Positions 37,501 to 45,212 of a stretch of 64,000 nt of DNA are shown here, one piece after another; the first letter of the stretch is position 1; every line of letters begins with the position of its first letter. This DNA is from Cellulomonas palmilytica. GTDB taxonomy: Bacteria > Actinomycetota > Actinomycetes > Actinomycetales > Cellulomonadaceae. The stretch covers positions 868,001 to 932,000 of the forward strand of contig NZ_CP062221.1 in NCBI RefSeq assembly GCF_021590045.1, written 5' to 3'. Under the pieces are notes generated by a model. That model searched no databases. It saw only the letters and a list, made by a program, of their open reading frames with translations, and had not been told where the DNA came from. The position numbers were made by a program, and so were the translations under genes.

Positions 37501-37632
37501 CGGCTGCGCGCTGGCGGGCGGGTCGTCGGCGTGGTGTCGCACGTCGACGCGCTCAAGCAGACGATCGCGGACCGCGTCGAGGTGCGGCGCACGGCGGCCG
37601 GGCCGAGCACCCTCACCGTCAGGGCGGGCTGA
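34540..37632 (+). CDS. sbcC: Exonuclease SbcC (Rad50-type ATPase)
   Basis: SMC-like ATPase partner of SbcD, 1030 residues. Walker A GPTGAGKST near residue 38; Q-loop region ETFVDLVFEV; two long Ala/Glu/Arg-rich coiled-coil arms; the zinc hook CPVC near residue 543-546, midway between them as expected; ABC signature LSGGETFYVSLCLALG; and Walker B LGTLFVDEGFGSLD. Start overlaps the sbcD stop. Confidence 0.95.
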   Translation: MRLLSLTLQAVGPFAGRHTVDFAELGASGLFLLEGPTGAGKSTLIDAVVFALYGKVASADASGDRVRSAYADDDTETFVDLVFEVAAGRYRVRRTPAFDRAKKRGTGTVRQQASVRLWRLTGDGGAGTTGADDEPAGEMLSTRLDEVGVEIQRLVGLDRAQFVQTIVLPQGEFARFLKADPEDRRSLLQKIFGTEVYERMQARLVEMRREADRATEATRRTVAERVAQLAGAARLDDELAEARDVVTRVLAGHGGADEVERALAAPLAALAAEAERDRAEADRLAAALEAARTAAEVGRRTVRLAERRRGLRAELVALEAGQDAYRQATQRLASARAARAVRPLLRAVDAASSAWDAAAKAFVAARDVAPADLAALVGDGEPVPGVAGPAVDRLVAARDDAVRAAAGLEHVVATEASLQSLRAEVTRARGAVEDRETEIAAHDAWLADRPAEATALAAALEEARTQAALEAAAAVTLEGARQRVEGHERLATLLVREERAEAEAESARRDAEAAVGAAAAARLARIAGLAGELAGKLVAGEDCPVCGSVEHPRPAALGADHVTADEVAAAEAALSRADTVFVAASEALARVRAEVAAARETTDGTTPDEARDALVRAQAALEAARAAGTEADVLAARLATYDEETEARRRARALAVAGRESAAMLVDVQTVAVEAAEAEVALARGEHPTVAARFAALKERAGIAADLRDALRSVADAGAELVRRTRELEVALAEHGFADVDAARAADLADDQADARDRLVRTHEAETARVQTGLAELADEPLLADVPEGAVPDIGAVLAAEQAAAEAAQAATAGAGVSRARAEAAQDAVGGVLAALDEHMRRLGDAAPVLRLAGLASGTGSDNDHALSLATYVLVRRFEDVVAAANARLVAMSDGRYELVRSDAKEDVSSRRRGLAMRVLDHHTEQQRDPRTLSGGETFYVSLCLALGMADVVTAEAGGIDLGTLFVDEGFGSLDPHTLDQVLAELDRLRAGGRVVGVVSHVDALKQTIADRVEVRRTAAGPSTLTVRAG

Positions 37633-37685
37633 CCCGCGCCCGTCGCGCTCGTCCTCCGCGCTCGTCACGACAGCCCGTCGGCGTC

Positions 37686-37701
37686 GGCCGTCGAGACGGC
37701 C
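37686..37701. terminator. Short hairpin between sbcC and a convergent gene
   Basis: GGCCGT-CGAG-ACGGCC, one of several self-complementary ACGGCCCGTC-like runs at 37680-37730. Confidence 0.35.
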
Positions 37702-37736
37702 CGTCGGGACGGCCCGTCCGGACGGGGCGCGTCAGG

Positions 37737-38162
37737 TCACCACGACCAGCCGCGGGACGTGAGCTCGACCTCCTCGCGGAAGCGCTCGGCCGGGTCGCCC
37801 AGCGGGCTCTCCTCGACCTCGACCCCCGCGAGGTCGCACGCCTTCGCGAGCAGCTGGTCGTACGCGAGCTGTGACGCGATGATCCGCTCCGCTCGGGCGT
37901 AGCCGCGCGTGTCGAGCTCGAGCCGGCGCACGTGGTCCGCGACCTTGGTCAGACGGTCCTGCACCCACAGCGCGTCGAACGGGTTCGCCGGGGGCGGCTC
38001 GGGCGGGGCCGGGCGCCGCAGCGCGTGCGCCCAGCGCTCGAACGTCCGGGCGAGGGCCGTGCGCCATCGCGGCGGCTCGTCCTCCCCGGGGAACAACGAG
38101 AGCATCGCCCCGAAGAGCATGGCCGGGAGCAGAACGCTGATCAGCAGCAGAACCCACATCAT
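37737..38162 (-). CDS. Small membrane-anchored hypothetical protein
   Basis: 141 residues. An N-terminal membrane segment (MMWVLLLISVLLPAMLFGAM) is followed by a Pro-rich stretch (RRPAPPEPPPANPF) and a mostly helical cytoplasmic domain ending in EVELTSRGWSW. I do not recognise the family. AAGGA lies 7 bases before the ATG at 38162; a second ATG is the next codon. Divergent from the LmeA-like gene. The frame is open far upstream, but no start signal or homologous content supports a longer protein. Confidence 0.75.
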   Translation of the reverse strand: MMWVLLLISVLLPAMLFGAMLSLFPGEDEPPRWRTALARTFERWAHALRRPAPPEPPPANPFDALWVQDRLTKVADHVRRLELDTRGYARAERIIASQLAYDQLLAKACDLAGVEVEESPLGDPAERFREEVELTSRGWSW

Positions 38163-38425
38163 CGGGCGTCCTTCGTCACGGTCCCTTCGGTCCAAGGCTA
38201 GGTGCGCGCCGTGACGTGCGCCACACAAATGACCCGCGCCGCAGGCGGTCCGCGCCGCTCCCGCAGCGGTCGTGGCGCTCGAGTGGTGCGGGTGAAGCTG
38301 CTGGTGGCGTACGCGGTGGGCGGCCCGGGCGAGATGTCGGACATGTGTCCATCTCCGAGGTCCGTGGGAGGGTCGCGCGGTGGCCGCGCCCGGGCCCTCG
38401 TCGCGGTGCTGCGACAGACAGCGCT

Positions 38426-38431
38426 TAGCGT
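38426..38431 (+). promoter_or_regulatory. Candidate -10 box, leaderless layout, for lmeA-like gene
   Basis: TAGCGT ends 7 bases before the ATG at 38439, and no ribosome binding site is present. The -35 element is not recognisable. Confidence 0.35.
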
Positions 38432-38438
38432 GAAGCGC

Positions 38439-39152
38439 ATGCGTGCAAGGCGGGGGGCCCGGTGGGCGGTCGTGACGGGCGGCCTGCTCGTCCTGCTGCT
38501 CGCGCTCGTCGTCGTCGACCGCGTGGTGGCCGCGCGGGTGCGGCAGGCCGTCGCCGACGCCTTCACCGCGCGCGTCGAGCAGCCCGTCGGGGAGCCGCAC
38601 GTCGAGGTCGGTGGCTTCCCGCTCCTGGGGCAGCTCGTCTCCGGCGAGGTCGACGACGTCGATCTGAGACTCGACGGGGCGACGCTCGGCGGTGTCGTGA
38701 TGACGGACCTGTCCGTCGACGCGCAGGGCGTGTCCACCACCGGCCCTCACGCGATGCACACGCTCGACGTGCAGGCCACCGTCCCGGTCGCCTCCGTGCA
38801 GGACGTCGTCACGCAGCGCACCGACCTCGACGTGGAGGTGGGTGTCGAGGGCGGCGAGCTGCAGCTGAGCGGCACGGCGCTCGGGCTCCCGCTCGTCGCG
38901 ACGCTCGTGCCGCACGTCGTCGACGGGCGTCTGCTGGTCGACCTCGCGAGCGTGTCGGTCGGCGGGGTCGGCCTCGACCCGTCGCTCCTGCCCGCCGACC
39001 TCGCGGGCCGGCTCACCGACCTCGCGGTCCCGATCAAGGGCCTCCCGGAGGGTCTGGTGCTCACCGACGCCGTCGTCCACCCCGACGGCCTGCGCATCAC
39101 CGCCTCCGGCACCGACGTCACGGTCACCCCGGCCCCCACCCCGGCCCCCTGA
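38439..39152 (+). CDS. LmeA-like phospholipid-binding protein (DUF2993)
   Basis: A 237-residue envelope protein: basic N-terminus, one membrane segment (VVTGGLLVLLLALVVVDRVV) and an extracytoplasmic DUF2993 domain starting RVRQAVADAFTARV with VEVGGFPLLGQLVSGEVDDV. In mycobacteria the family member LmeA binds phospholipid and supports lipomannan elongation; the role here is inferred only from that. It ends in a short Pro-Thr tail. The ATG at 38439 is preferred; a GTG at 38430 is in frame. Confidence 0.82.
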   Translation: MRARRGARWAVVTGGLLVLLLALVVVDRVVAARVRQAVADAFTARVEQPVGEPHVEVGGFPLLGQLVSGEVDDVDLRLDGATLGGVVMTDLSVDAQGVSTTGPHAMHTLDVQATVPVASVQDVVTQRTDLDVEVGVEGGELQLSGTALGLPLVATLVPHVVDGRLLVDLASVSVGGVGLDPSLLPADLAGRLTDLAVPIKGLPEGLVLTDAVVHPDGLRITASGTDVTVTPAPTPAP

Positions 39153-39190
39153 CCCGCCCCGCTCCTTCCCTCCCGCCCGGTCCCGACCCC

Positions 39191-39310
39191 GTGGTTGCTC
39201 CGGCTTTGGCCCCCGATACCGCGAGGGATGGCGGTCTCGGCGGTGGTGGTTCCCGACGACCCTGTGGTTGCTCCGGGAATGGGGCTGGATTCCGCGAGTG
39301 ATGGCGGGGT
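39191..39310 (+). repeat. Second pair of intergenic GTGGTTGCTCCGG repeats
   Basis: GTGGTTGCTCCGG at 39191 and 39264 (offset 73 bp), each followed by a second shared block, CCGCGAG-GATGGCGG with one variable base (near 39218 and 39291). Same core as the pair at 26061-26157. Located between convergent gene ends. Confidence 0.8.
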
Positions 39311-39346
39311 CGACGAGGGGGTGGGGGTCGACGCTCGGGGGGAGGG

Positions 39347-40156
39347 TCAGGGGGTGGTGGTGCAGGTGGTGAGGGCCGTGGCCAGGGCGGCGCGCTCGGG
39401 GGGTGTGACGCTCAGGGCGTAGGCGGACTTCACGCGGATCTGGCGCAGCGCGTACACGCACGCGTAGCCGGGGTCGGGCGGGAGCCAGCCGGACGCGTCG
39501 GCGGCGCCCTTGTCCTGGTTGGCCGCGCCGTCGACGGCGAGCAGGTTGGCGGGGTCGTTCGCGAACCGCTCGCGCGCCCGCGGGTCCCACGCGAACGCGC
39601 CGCTCGCCCACGCGTCGGCGAGCGCGACGACGTGGTCGACCTGCACGTCGGCCGAGCCGGGCCCGCGCCGGAAGGGGATACGACGCCCGGTGTACGGGTC
39701 GGCGAGCACGCCGGCCAGGACGGTGCACCGGTCGGTGTCGAGCCGCACGGCGGTCAGGTCACGGCGCAGCACGTCGTCGCGCGTGGAGCACCCGTTGCGG
39801 TCGACGTCCGCCCACGCGGTCCCGAAGCGCGCGCGGTCGTACGGCGGCACGTCCAGGACGGTCCCGACGTCGAGCGCGTCGAGCGCCGTGCGCCCGGCGG
39901 CGAGGTCCGCGGCGGTGACGGGCCAGCGCGCGGACGCCCGTTCGCGCAGCAGCACGGGCACGCCGAGCCCGACGACGAGCCCGAGCACGACGACGGCGGC
40001 CCACCCGGTCCACCACGGCCACCCGGTCCACCACGGCCACCCGCCACGCACGCGCGGCAGCCTCGCGGCGCGGTGGCGACGAGCACGGGCGGCCCGGCAC
40101 CTTCGGTGGACGACCACGACGCCGCAGGGGGCTGGGGTCGGGTCGCGGCGGGACAC
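39347..40156 (-). CDS. Membrane-anchored or secreted HNH nuclease (DUF1524)
   Basis: A 269-residue protein: basic N-terminus, one membrane segment (AAVVVLGLVVGLGVPVLL) and a C-terminal DUF1524/HNH domain with the core DVQVDHVVALADAW, NLLAVDGAANQDKG and SGWLPP. This group is annotated as extracellular endonucleases in actinobacteria. Just before the membrane segment, an 18-bp tandem duplication gives GWPWWTGWPWWTGW. The GTG start at 40156 has no clear ribosome binding site, so the N-terminus is uncertain. Overlaps nothing; divergent from the aquaporin gene. Confidence 0.83.
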   Translation of the reverse strand: MSRRDPTPAPCGVVVVHRRCRAARARRHRAARLPRVRGGWPWWTGWPWWTGWAAVVVLGLVVGLGVPVLLRERASARWPVTAADLAAGRTALDALDVGTVLDVPPYDRARFGTAWADVDRNGCSTRDDVLRRDLTAVRLDTDRCTVLAGVLADPYTGRRIPFRRGPGSADVQVDHVVALADAWASGAFAWDPRARERFANDPANLLAVDGAANQDKGAADASGWLPPDPGYACVYALRQIRVKSAYALSVTPPERAALATALTTCTTTP

Positions 40157-40206
40157 GACCGTCGTGCCGCGTGACCGCGCACCCGTCCGCCTGCCAGGCT
40201 GGGCAC

Positions 40207-40944
40207 GTGGACCCCTCCTACGACCTCATGACGCGCGTGGCCTGCGAGTTCATCGGCACCGCGATCCTCATCATCCTCGGCAACGGGACGGTCGCGAACG
40301 TCCACCTCAAGGGCTCGAAGGGGTACCGCGGTGGCTGGTCGCTCATCGCGATGGGCTACGGCTTCGGCGTGATGATCCCGGCGCTGATGTTCGGCGGGAT
40401 CAGCGGCAACCACATCAACCCCGCGTTCACGGTGGGTCTCGCGTCGTGGGGGCTGTTCCCGTGGTCGGAGGTCGCCCCGTACGTGGTGGCGCAGGTGCTG
40501 GGCGCGATGGCCGGTCAGGTCGCGATCGTCGCGACCCACAAGCCGTACTACGACCTGACCGAGGACCCGGACGACATCCTCGCGACGTTCTCCACGGTCA
40601 ACGCGGCGAGGTCGCGGCTGAACGGCTTCGCGAACGAGCTGCTCGGGTCGGTCGTGCTGTTCTCGTGCGCGCTAGCGATCGTGCGCTCGCCGCTCACGGC
40701 GACCGAGCCGGGGCTCGCGCACCTCGCGCTCGGCTTCCTGGTGTGGGGCCTGGTCGCGGGGCTCGGCGGTCCGACGGGTCCGGCGCTCAACCCCGCGCGT
40801 GACCTGGGTCCGCGCATCGTGCACAGCCTGCTGCCGCTGAGGCACAAGGGCGGCTCGGACTGGCGCTACGGCTGGGTGCCGGTCGCGGCGCCGATGCTCG
40901 CGGGCCTGATCGGCGTGGGCGGCTGGAAGCTGCTGCTCGGCTGA
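40207..40944 (+). CDS. MIP/aquaglyceroporin family channel
   Basis: Six-helix membrane channel of 245 residues. Both pore half-helix signatures are present: GNHINPAFTVG and GPALNPARDLGPR; the Asp after the second NPAR is the mark of glycerol-conducting (GlpF-type) members, so glycerol or another small solute is likelier than water alone. It starts at VACEFIGTAILIILGNGTVAN. I prefer GTG 40207; ATG 40228 at MTRVACEF is possible. No glpK or glpD is nearby. Confidence 0.9.
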   Translation: MDPSYDLMTRVACEFIGTAILIILGNGTVANVHLKGSKGYRGGWSLIAMGYGFGVMIPALMFGGISGNHINPAFTVGLASWGLFPWSEVAPYVVAQVLGAMAGQVAIVATHKPYYDLTEDPDDILATFSTVNAARSRLNGFANELLGSVVLFSCALAIVRSPLTATEPGLAHLALGFLVWGLVAGLGGPTGPALNPARDLGPRIVHSLLPLRHKGGSDWRYGWVPVAAPMLAGLIGVGGWKLLLG

Positions 40945-40959
40945 GGGACCGGGCCGGCG

Positions 40960-41397
40960 TCAGTCGACGGGCTCGAGCACGAACACCGGGATGGTGCGCG
41001 AGGTCCGCGTGACGTAGACGTCGTAGTCGGGCCACACCTCGACGGCGCGCTCCCACCACTCGTCGCGCTCGGCGCCGGTCGCCTCGTGCGCGACGTAGTC
41101 CTTGCGGACCGGGCCGTCCTGCAGCTCGACCAGCGGGTTCGCGACGACGTTGTGGTACCAGGCGGGGTGCTGCGGCGCACCGCCCATGGACGCGACGACG
41201 GCGTAGCGGCCGTCGTGCTCGACGCGCATGAGGGCGTTCTTGCGCAGCCTGCCCGACGACGCGCCGACGGTCGTGAGGATGACGACGGGCTTGCCGTTGA
41301 GCGTCGTGCCCTGGGTCCCTCCGCTCGACTCGTACAGCTCGACCTGGCGACGCGTGCGGTCCGACGTGCTGGGCTCGTACTCTCCGGTCAGCGGCAT
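40960..41397 (-). CDS. Deazaflavin-dependent nitroreductase family protein (DDN-like)
   Basis: 145 residues of the split-barrel F420H2-dependent DDN family: [28 protein letters not shown] is interrupted by little before [29 protein letters not shown], then [12 protein letters not shown] and the [22 protein letters not shown] end. Typical members reduce enoates, quinones or nitro compounds with F420H2. The physiological substrate is unknown. ATG at 41397 fits the family N-terminus; the upstream site is weak. Confidence 0.87.
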   Translation of the reverse strand: MPLTGEYEPSTSDRTRRQVELYESSGGTQGTTLNGKPVVILTTVGASSGRLRKNALMRVEHDGRYAVVASMGGAPQHPAWYHNVVANPLVELQDGPVRKDYVAHEATGAERDEWWERAVEVWPDYDVYVTRTSRTIPVFVLEPVD

Positions 41398-41558
41398 GCC
41401 AGCGGCAACGACCGGTCCGGCCCCGGGTATTCCAGGCGGGCCCGGCGCGCGGCGCGGTGCACAATGGACGGCGCCGCGCAGGGCGGCAGGTGCCGACGAG
41501 CACCACGACGAGCGAGCGCGCGAGGCGCGACGGTCGCACGCACGACGAGGAGACGCGG

Positions 41559-41636
41559 ATGCACGGCATCGCAGGCTGCGAGGTGGCCGCTGCGGCCTGC
41601 TCGGGCCACGGCGCCCCGCGCGTCGCCCCCGCCTGA
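41559..41636 (+). CDS. Putative 25-codon small ORF
   Basis: [20 protein letters not shown] followed by RVAPA, with a good ribosome binding site (GAGGAG about 7 bases upstream). It contains two cysteines and sits between the DDN-like and FBP genes. No homology can be claimed; the ribosome binding site is the main support. Confidence 0.3.
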   Translation: MHGIAGCEVAAAACSGHGAPRVAPA

Positions 41637-41642
41637 CCCCCT

Positions 41643-41706
41643 CGTCGTCCCGCCCGTTCGTCGTCCCGCCCGTTCGTCGGACAGCCGGTTCGTCGGACAG
41701 CCAGGT
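41643..41706 (+). repeat. Four 16-bp tandem repeats of two types
   Basis: CGTCGTCCCGCCCGTT twice (41643, 41659), then CGTCGGACAGCCGGTT and a variant (41675, 41691). Placed 90 bp before the FBP gene start. Non-coding in any supported frame. Confidence 0.85.
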
Positions 41707-41795
41707 CAGGACCCGGGCGGCGCACTGTCGTCGTGCCCACCCTCGCCCGCCGTGACCCACGCACGCGTCCGGCGGGAGCCTGACCGGAGATCCCC

Positions 41796-42302
41796 ATGGA
41801 ACCCCTGACCGAGAAGCAGATCCGCGCGTCCTTCGTGAACGCGTCGCGCCGGGAGTCGGCCCAGGCCGTGCTGCCCGTGCTCGACGAGCTCGACTGGGAC
41901 CGCCTCGACTACCTGGGCTGGCGTGACCGCAAGGCGCCGCTCGTCGCGTACGCGGTGGTGCCGGTGGACGGCGCGCCCGTCGGCGTGCTGCTGCGCTCGA
42001 CCGACGCCAAGGAGCGCATCCGCCGCCGCGCGGTGTGCGCGTGGTGCGAGGACGTCGTCGTGACGGACGACGTGAGCCTGTACGTGGCCCGACGAGCGGG
42101 CGCGTCCGGTCGCCGCGGCAACACGATCGGCACGCTCATCTGCACGCACTTCACGTGCTCGGCGAACGTGCGGCGCCCACCGACCCGCACGGAGGCGGGC
42201 GACGACGCGGAGGAGCGCCGTGAGCAGATCCGCGCCGCGCGCGTCGCGGGCCTGCGCGAGCGGTCGGCGCGGTTCGTCGCGGAGGTGCTGCGCGACTCGT
42301 GA
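41796..42302 (+). CDS. FBP-domain zinc-finger protein (EF-G C-terminal type, FusB-related)
   Basis: A 168-residue protein of the treble-clef FBP family (fibronectin-binding / EF-G-associated zinc domain). A helical N-terminal part is followed by the zinc site CAWCEDV and [16 protein letters not shown] (four Cys). Relatives such as FusB bind EF-G and help it leave the ribosome, giving fusidic acid tolerance; whether this one does is unknown. ATG with GGAGA 5 bases upstream. An EF-G paralogue lies 5.5 kb away. Confidence 0.8.
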   Translation: MEPLTEKQIRASFVNASRRESAQAVLPVLDELDWDRLDYLGWRDRKAPLVAYAVVPVDGAPVGVLLRSTDAKERIRRRAVCAWCEDVVVTDDVSLYVARRAGASGRRGNTIGTLICTHFTCSANVRRPPTRTEAGDDAEERREQIRAARVAGLRERSARFVAEVLRDS

Positions 42303-42308
42303 GCGCGG

Positions 42309-42327
42309 CGTGACCGCAGCGGTCACG
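42309..42327. terminator. Hairpin between FBP and VOC genes
   Basis: CGTGACC (42309-42315) pairs with GGTCACG (42321-42327) around a 5-base loop between two convergent genes. Confidence 0.55.
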
Positions 42328-42335
42328 TCCCCGGG

Positions 42336-42800
42336 TCAGCTGGTCTGGCCCGGGGACAGCGCGGCCTCGGCGGAGTCGTCGTCGACCGGGTGCATCCACG
42401 GCGTGTGCGAGACGCCGACCAGCAGCCCCTCGGGGCTCTGCAGCCGCGCGGTGGTCTGGCCCCACGGCTCGAGGTGCGCGCCGCGCAGCAGCTCGTGGCC
42501 CGCCGCGACGAGCTCGGCGGCGAACTCCTCGACGGCCTCGTGCGACGCGACGTCGAGCTCGACCCACGCCTGCGGCACGGGCCGGTCGGCGGGCCACCGC
42601 GGCGTGCCGAACGTGGACTCGGCGGCCTGCTCGAGCGGCCACAGCGCGAACGCCTTGACGCCGGCGAGCGTGTCGTTGGTGAGGTACCCGGGCGCGGGCT
42701 CCTCGAGGGGGATGCCGAGCCCGCCGGTGGACCAGAAGGCCCGGGCGGCGCTCGGGTCACGCGTGATGGGCCCGAAGCCCGCGACGAACGAGATCTCCAT
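42336..42800 (-). CDS. VOC/glyoxalase-fold protein
   Basis: A 154-residue vicinal-oxygen-chelate fold protein (MEISFVAGFGPITRDPSAAR, then FWSTGGLGIPLEE; C-terminal HEAVEEFAAELVAAGHELL and TTARLQSPEGLLVGVSHTPW). Such proteins include glyoxalases, dioxygenases and antibiotic-binding proteins; a defined metal triad is not obvious, so no reaction is assigned. Start ATG 42800 fits the fold; the extra 11 codons upstream look random. Confidence 0.82.
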   Translation of the reverse strand: MEISFVAGFGPITRDPSAARAFWSTGGLGIPLEEPAPGYLTNDTLAGVKAFALWPLEQAAESTFGTPRWPADRPVPQAWVELDVASHEAVEEFAAELVAAGHELLRGAHLEPWGQTTARLQSPEGLLVGVSHTPWMHPVDDDSAEAALSPGQTS

Positions 42801-42839
42801 GCGGCCAGCCTGCCCCTGCGCGCCGACAGGCACCAGGGG

Positions 42840-43637
42840 TCAGGCCGCGAGGTCACGGGCGCGCAGCAGCACCGCGTCCAGCATCGCCGGCGTGAGGCGG
42901 CCGGTGAAGGTGTTCTGCTGGCTGACGTGGAAGCACCCGAGCAGCGTGAGCGCACGCTCGTCGCGCGTCACGACGACCTCGGTGCCGTGCGCGAACCGCG
43001 GCGCGGGCCGCGGCGCGGCCCACCCGAGGTCGCGCAGCGTGTCGAGCAGCGCGGCCCAGCCGAACGCGCCGAGCACGACGACGACGCGCGGGTCGACCGC
43101 GGCGATCTCGCGCGCGAGGAACGGCGCGCACGCGCGGCGCTCGTCGGACGTGGGCGCGTTGGCGGGCGGCGCGCAGCGCACGGGCGCGGTGGTGCGTACC
43201 CCGGTGAGCCGCAGGCCGTCGTCCGCGCTCACGGACGTCGGCTGGTTCGCCATGCCGACGCGGTGCATCGCGGCGAACAGGAAGTCGCCCGAGCGGTCGC
43301 CGGTGAACATCCGGCCGGTGCGGTTGGCGCCGTGCGCGGCGGGCGCGAGGCCGACGACGAGGATGCGCGCGTGCGCGTCGCCGAACCCCGGCACGGGCCG
43401 GGCCCAGTACTCCTGGTCGCGGAACGCGGCGCGGCGCTCGCGGCCGACCTGCTCGCGCCACGCGACGAGCCGCGGGCAGCGGCGGCACACGACGACGTCG
43501 GCGTCGAGCGCGGCGAGCGCGGGGGAGCGGGCGGCGTCCGGGTCGCCCGGCGGCACGGCGGCGCCGGGCGGGCCGTCGGGGACCGGCACCCCGACCGGTC
43601 CTCCGGCCGGGCCGACCGGGCCGGCCGGTCCCGTCAC
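42840..43637 (-). CDS. Uracil-DNA glycosylase, family 4/5 (UdgB-like)
   Basis: Iron-sulfur uracil-DNA glycosylase of 265 residues. A Gly/Pro-rich N-terminus (about 35 residues) precedes cluster cysteines in [12 protein letters not shown], motif [23 protein letters not shown] (split here: [13 protein letters not shown] and RMFTGDRSG), [11 protein letters not shown] and motif [11 protein letters not shown]. Motif A points to family 5 (UDGb), which removes uracil and other deaminated bases. GTG start overlaps the stop of the YrdC-like gene (GTGA), so both are co-translated. Confidence 0.9.
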   Translation of the reverse strand: MTGPAGPVGPAGGPVGVPVPDGPPGAAVPPGDPDAARSPALAALDADVVVCRRCPRLVAWREQVGRERRAAFRDQEYWARPVPGFGDAHARILVVGLAPAAHGANRTGRMFTGDRSGDFLFAAMHRVGMANQPTSVSADDGLRLTGVRTTAPVRCAPPANAPTSDERRACAPFLAREIAAVDPRVVVVLGAFGWAALLDTLRDLGWAAPRPAPRFAHGTEVVVTRDERALTLLGCFHVSQQNTFTGRLTPAMLDAVLLRARDLAA

Positions 43638-44254
43638 CGGAACCGGTCGGGGTCCCCCGCGCCCTCGCGGACGACCTCGGGGGACCCGGACGTCCAGTCG
43701 ACGACCGTGGTGGGCGTGGTGCCGCAGTCGCCCGCGTCGACGACGGCGTCGAGCTCGTGGTCGAGCTCGTCCTTGATCTGCCAGCCCTCGGTCAGGGGCC
43801 AGTCGTGGCCGGGCATGAGCAGCGAGGACGACAGGATCGGCTCGCCGAGCTCGCGGACGATCGCGAGCGCGACGTGGTGGTCGGGGATGCGCACGCCCAC
43901 GGACCGCTTCTTGGCGTGCGCGAGCCGCCGCGGCACCTCGGGCGTGGCCTGCAGGATGAACGTGTAGGGCCCGGGGGTCGCGGCCTTGATCGCGCGGAAC
44001 GCGGTGTTGGGCAGGACGACGAGCTGGCCGAGCTGTGCGAAGTCCGAGCACACGAGCGTGAGGTGGTGCTTGTCGTCGAGGTGCCGCAGGCGTCGGATGC
44101 GCTCGGCGCCCTGCGCGGAGCCCATGGTCGTGCCGAGCGCGTAGCAGGAGTCGGTGGGGTAGGCGATGACGCCGCCGTCGCGCAGGACGTCGGCCGCCTG
44201 CGCGACGAGGCGCGGCTGCGGGTCGTCGGGGTGCACGTCGAGGTACCGGGCCAT
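43634..44254 (-). CDS. YrdC/Sua5-family protein (YciO-like)
   Basis: 206 residues of the YrdC fold: [35 protein letters not shown] (KRxxxxP region altered), [26 protein letters not shown] and [10 protein letters not shown]. Sua5/TsaC makes threonylcarbamoyl-AMP for tRNA t6A; the YciO subgroup, which this resembles, has uncertain activity. ATG at 44254 gives the conserved N-terminus. Upstream gene of a two-gene unit with the uracil-DNA glycosylase. Confidence 0.85.
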   Translation of the reverse strand: MARYLDVHPDDPQPRLVAQAADVLRDGGVIAYPTDSCYALGTTMGSAQGAERIRRLRHLDDKHHLTLVCSDFAQLGQLVVLPNTAFRAIKAATPGPYTFILQATPEVPRRLAHAKKRSVGVRIPDHHVALAIVRELGEPILSSSLLMPGHDWPLTEGWQIKDELDHELDAVVDAGDCGTTPTTVVDWTSGSPEVVREGAGDPDRFR

Positions 44255-44334
44255 GCGGCCACCGTAGCCCTGGGCCGTCCGGCCCGCCGGTCGGCCGGGA
44301 CGGTCGCCGTGGCCCTGACCAGGACCTTCGTCAT

Positions 44335-44383
44335 CCGGGTGGCACCCTGAGGGATCCGTGGGGTGGCTCAGGGGTACACCCGG
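44335..44383. promoter_or_regulatory. 49-bp nested dyad upstream of ABC/FtsX genes
   Basis: Two inverted-repeat pairs share one centre (44359): outer CCGGGTG/CACCCGG (44335-44341, 44377-44383) and inner CCCTGAG/CTCAGGG (44345-44351, 44367-44373). It lies 50 bp before the ABC gene start and 81 bp before the divergent yrdC-like start. It resembles CCTGAG/CTCAGG sites seen before envelope-stress genes in actinobacteria, a comparison made from memory. Confidence 0.6.
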
Positions 44384-44432
44384 GGGGAAACCCGATCGAC
44401 TCGGGGCCGGGCGCGGGGCCAGGATCGTCGTC

Positions 44433-45212
44433 GTGACAACTGCGATGCTTCCCCCCGACCCGGCCCGCGTGATCGCGTCCGCTCGGGGCCTGACCAAGAC
44501 GTACGGCCGCGGCGACACCGCCGTGCACGCGCTCGCGGGCATCGACGTCGACTTCGAGCGCGGTCGGCTGACCGCGACGATGGGCCCCTCGGGCTCCGGC
44601 AAGTCGACGCTCATGCACTGCATGGCCGGCCTCGACAAGCCCACCGCCGGGACGGTGACGGTCGACGGCGAGGCCGTCTCCGCTATGTCGGAGCGGCGCC
44701 TGACGAAGCTGCGCCGCGACCGCCTCGGGTTCGTGTTCCAGGCGTTCAACCTGGTCCCGACGCTCACGGCGCTCGAGAACATCCTGCTGCCGCTGGACAT
44801 CGCGCGGCGTCCGGTCGACAAGGACCACCTGGACGCGGTCGTGCGCGCGGTCGGTCTGCAGGACCGTCTGGGCCACAAGCCGGCCGAGCTGTCGGGCGGC
44901 CAGCAGCAGCGCGTCGCGTGCGCGCGCGCCCTGGTGACGCGCCCCGCGGTGGTGTTCGCCGACGAGCCCACGGGCAACCTCGACTCGACGTCCGCGCGTG
45001 ACGTGCTGGGCTTCCTGCGCCGCAGCGTCGACGACCTGGGCCAGTCGGTCGTCATGGTGACGCACGACCCGGTCGCCGCGTCCTACGCGGACCGGGTGCT
45101 GTTCCTCGCCGACGGCCGGATCGTCGACGAGCTGCTCGCGCCCACGCCCGAGTCGGTCCTGGAGCGCCTCGGCCGGCTCACGCGGCAGGCCGCCCCCGCC
45201 GAGGTGGTGTGA
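44433..45212 (+). CDS. ABC transporter ATP-binding protein (MacB/LolD type)
   Basis: 259-residue ATPase of the FtsX-permease class of ABC systems. Walker A GPSGSGKST, Q-loop FVFQAFNLVPTLTALENI, signature LSGGQQQRVACARAL, Walker B VVFADEPTGNLDS, H-loop VMVTHDP. The DEPTGNLDS motif marks the MacB/LolD group. GTG at 44433 has AGGA 8 bases upstream. Its stop overlaps the permease ATG (TGATG). Confidence 0.93.
   Translation: MTTAMLPPDPARVIASARGLTKTYGRGDTAVHALAGIDVDFERGRLTATMGPSGSGKSTLMHCMAGLDKPTAGTVTVDGEAVSAMSERRLTKLRRDRLGFVFQAFNLVPTLTALENILLPLDIARRPVDKDHLDAVVRAVGLQDRLGHKPAELSGGQQQRVACARALVTRPAVVFADEPTGNLDSTSARDVLGFLRRSVDDLGQSVVMVTHDPVAASYADRVLFLADGRIVDELLAPTPESVLERLGRLTRQAAPAEVV

Noticed and set aside
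41643..41706. Possible CRISPR array or attachment site
   Set aside because: The 16-bp units are contiguous and there is no integrase or second copy that would mark an att site.
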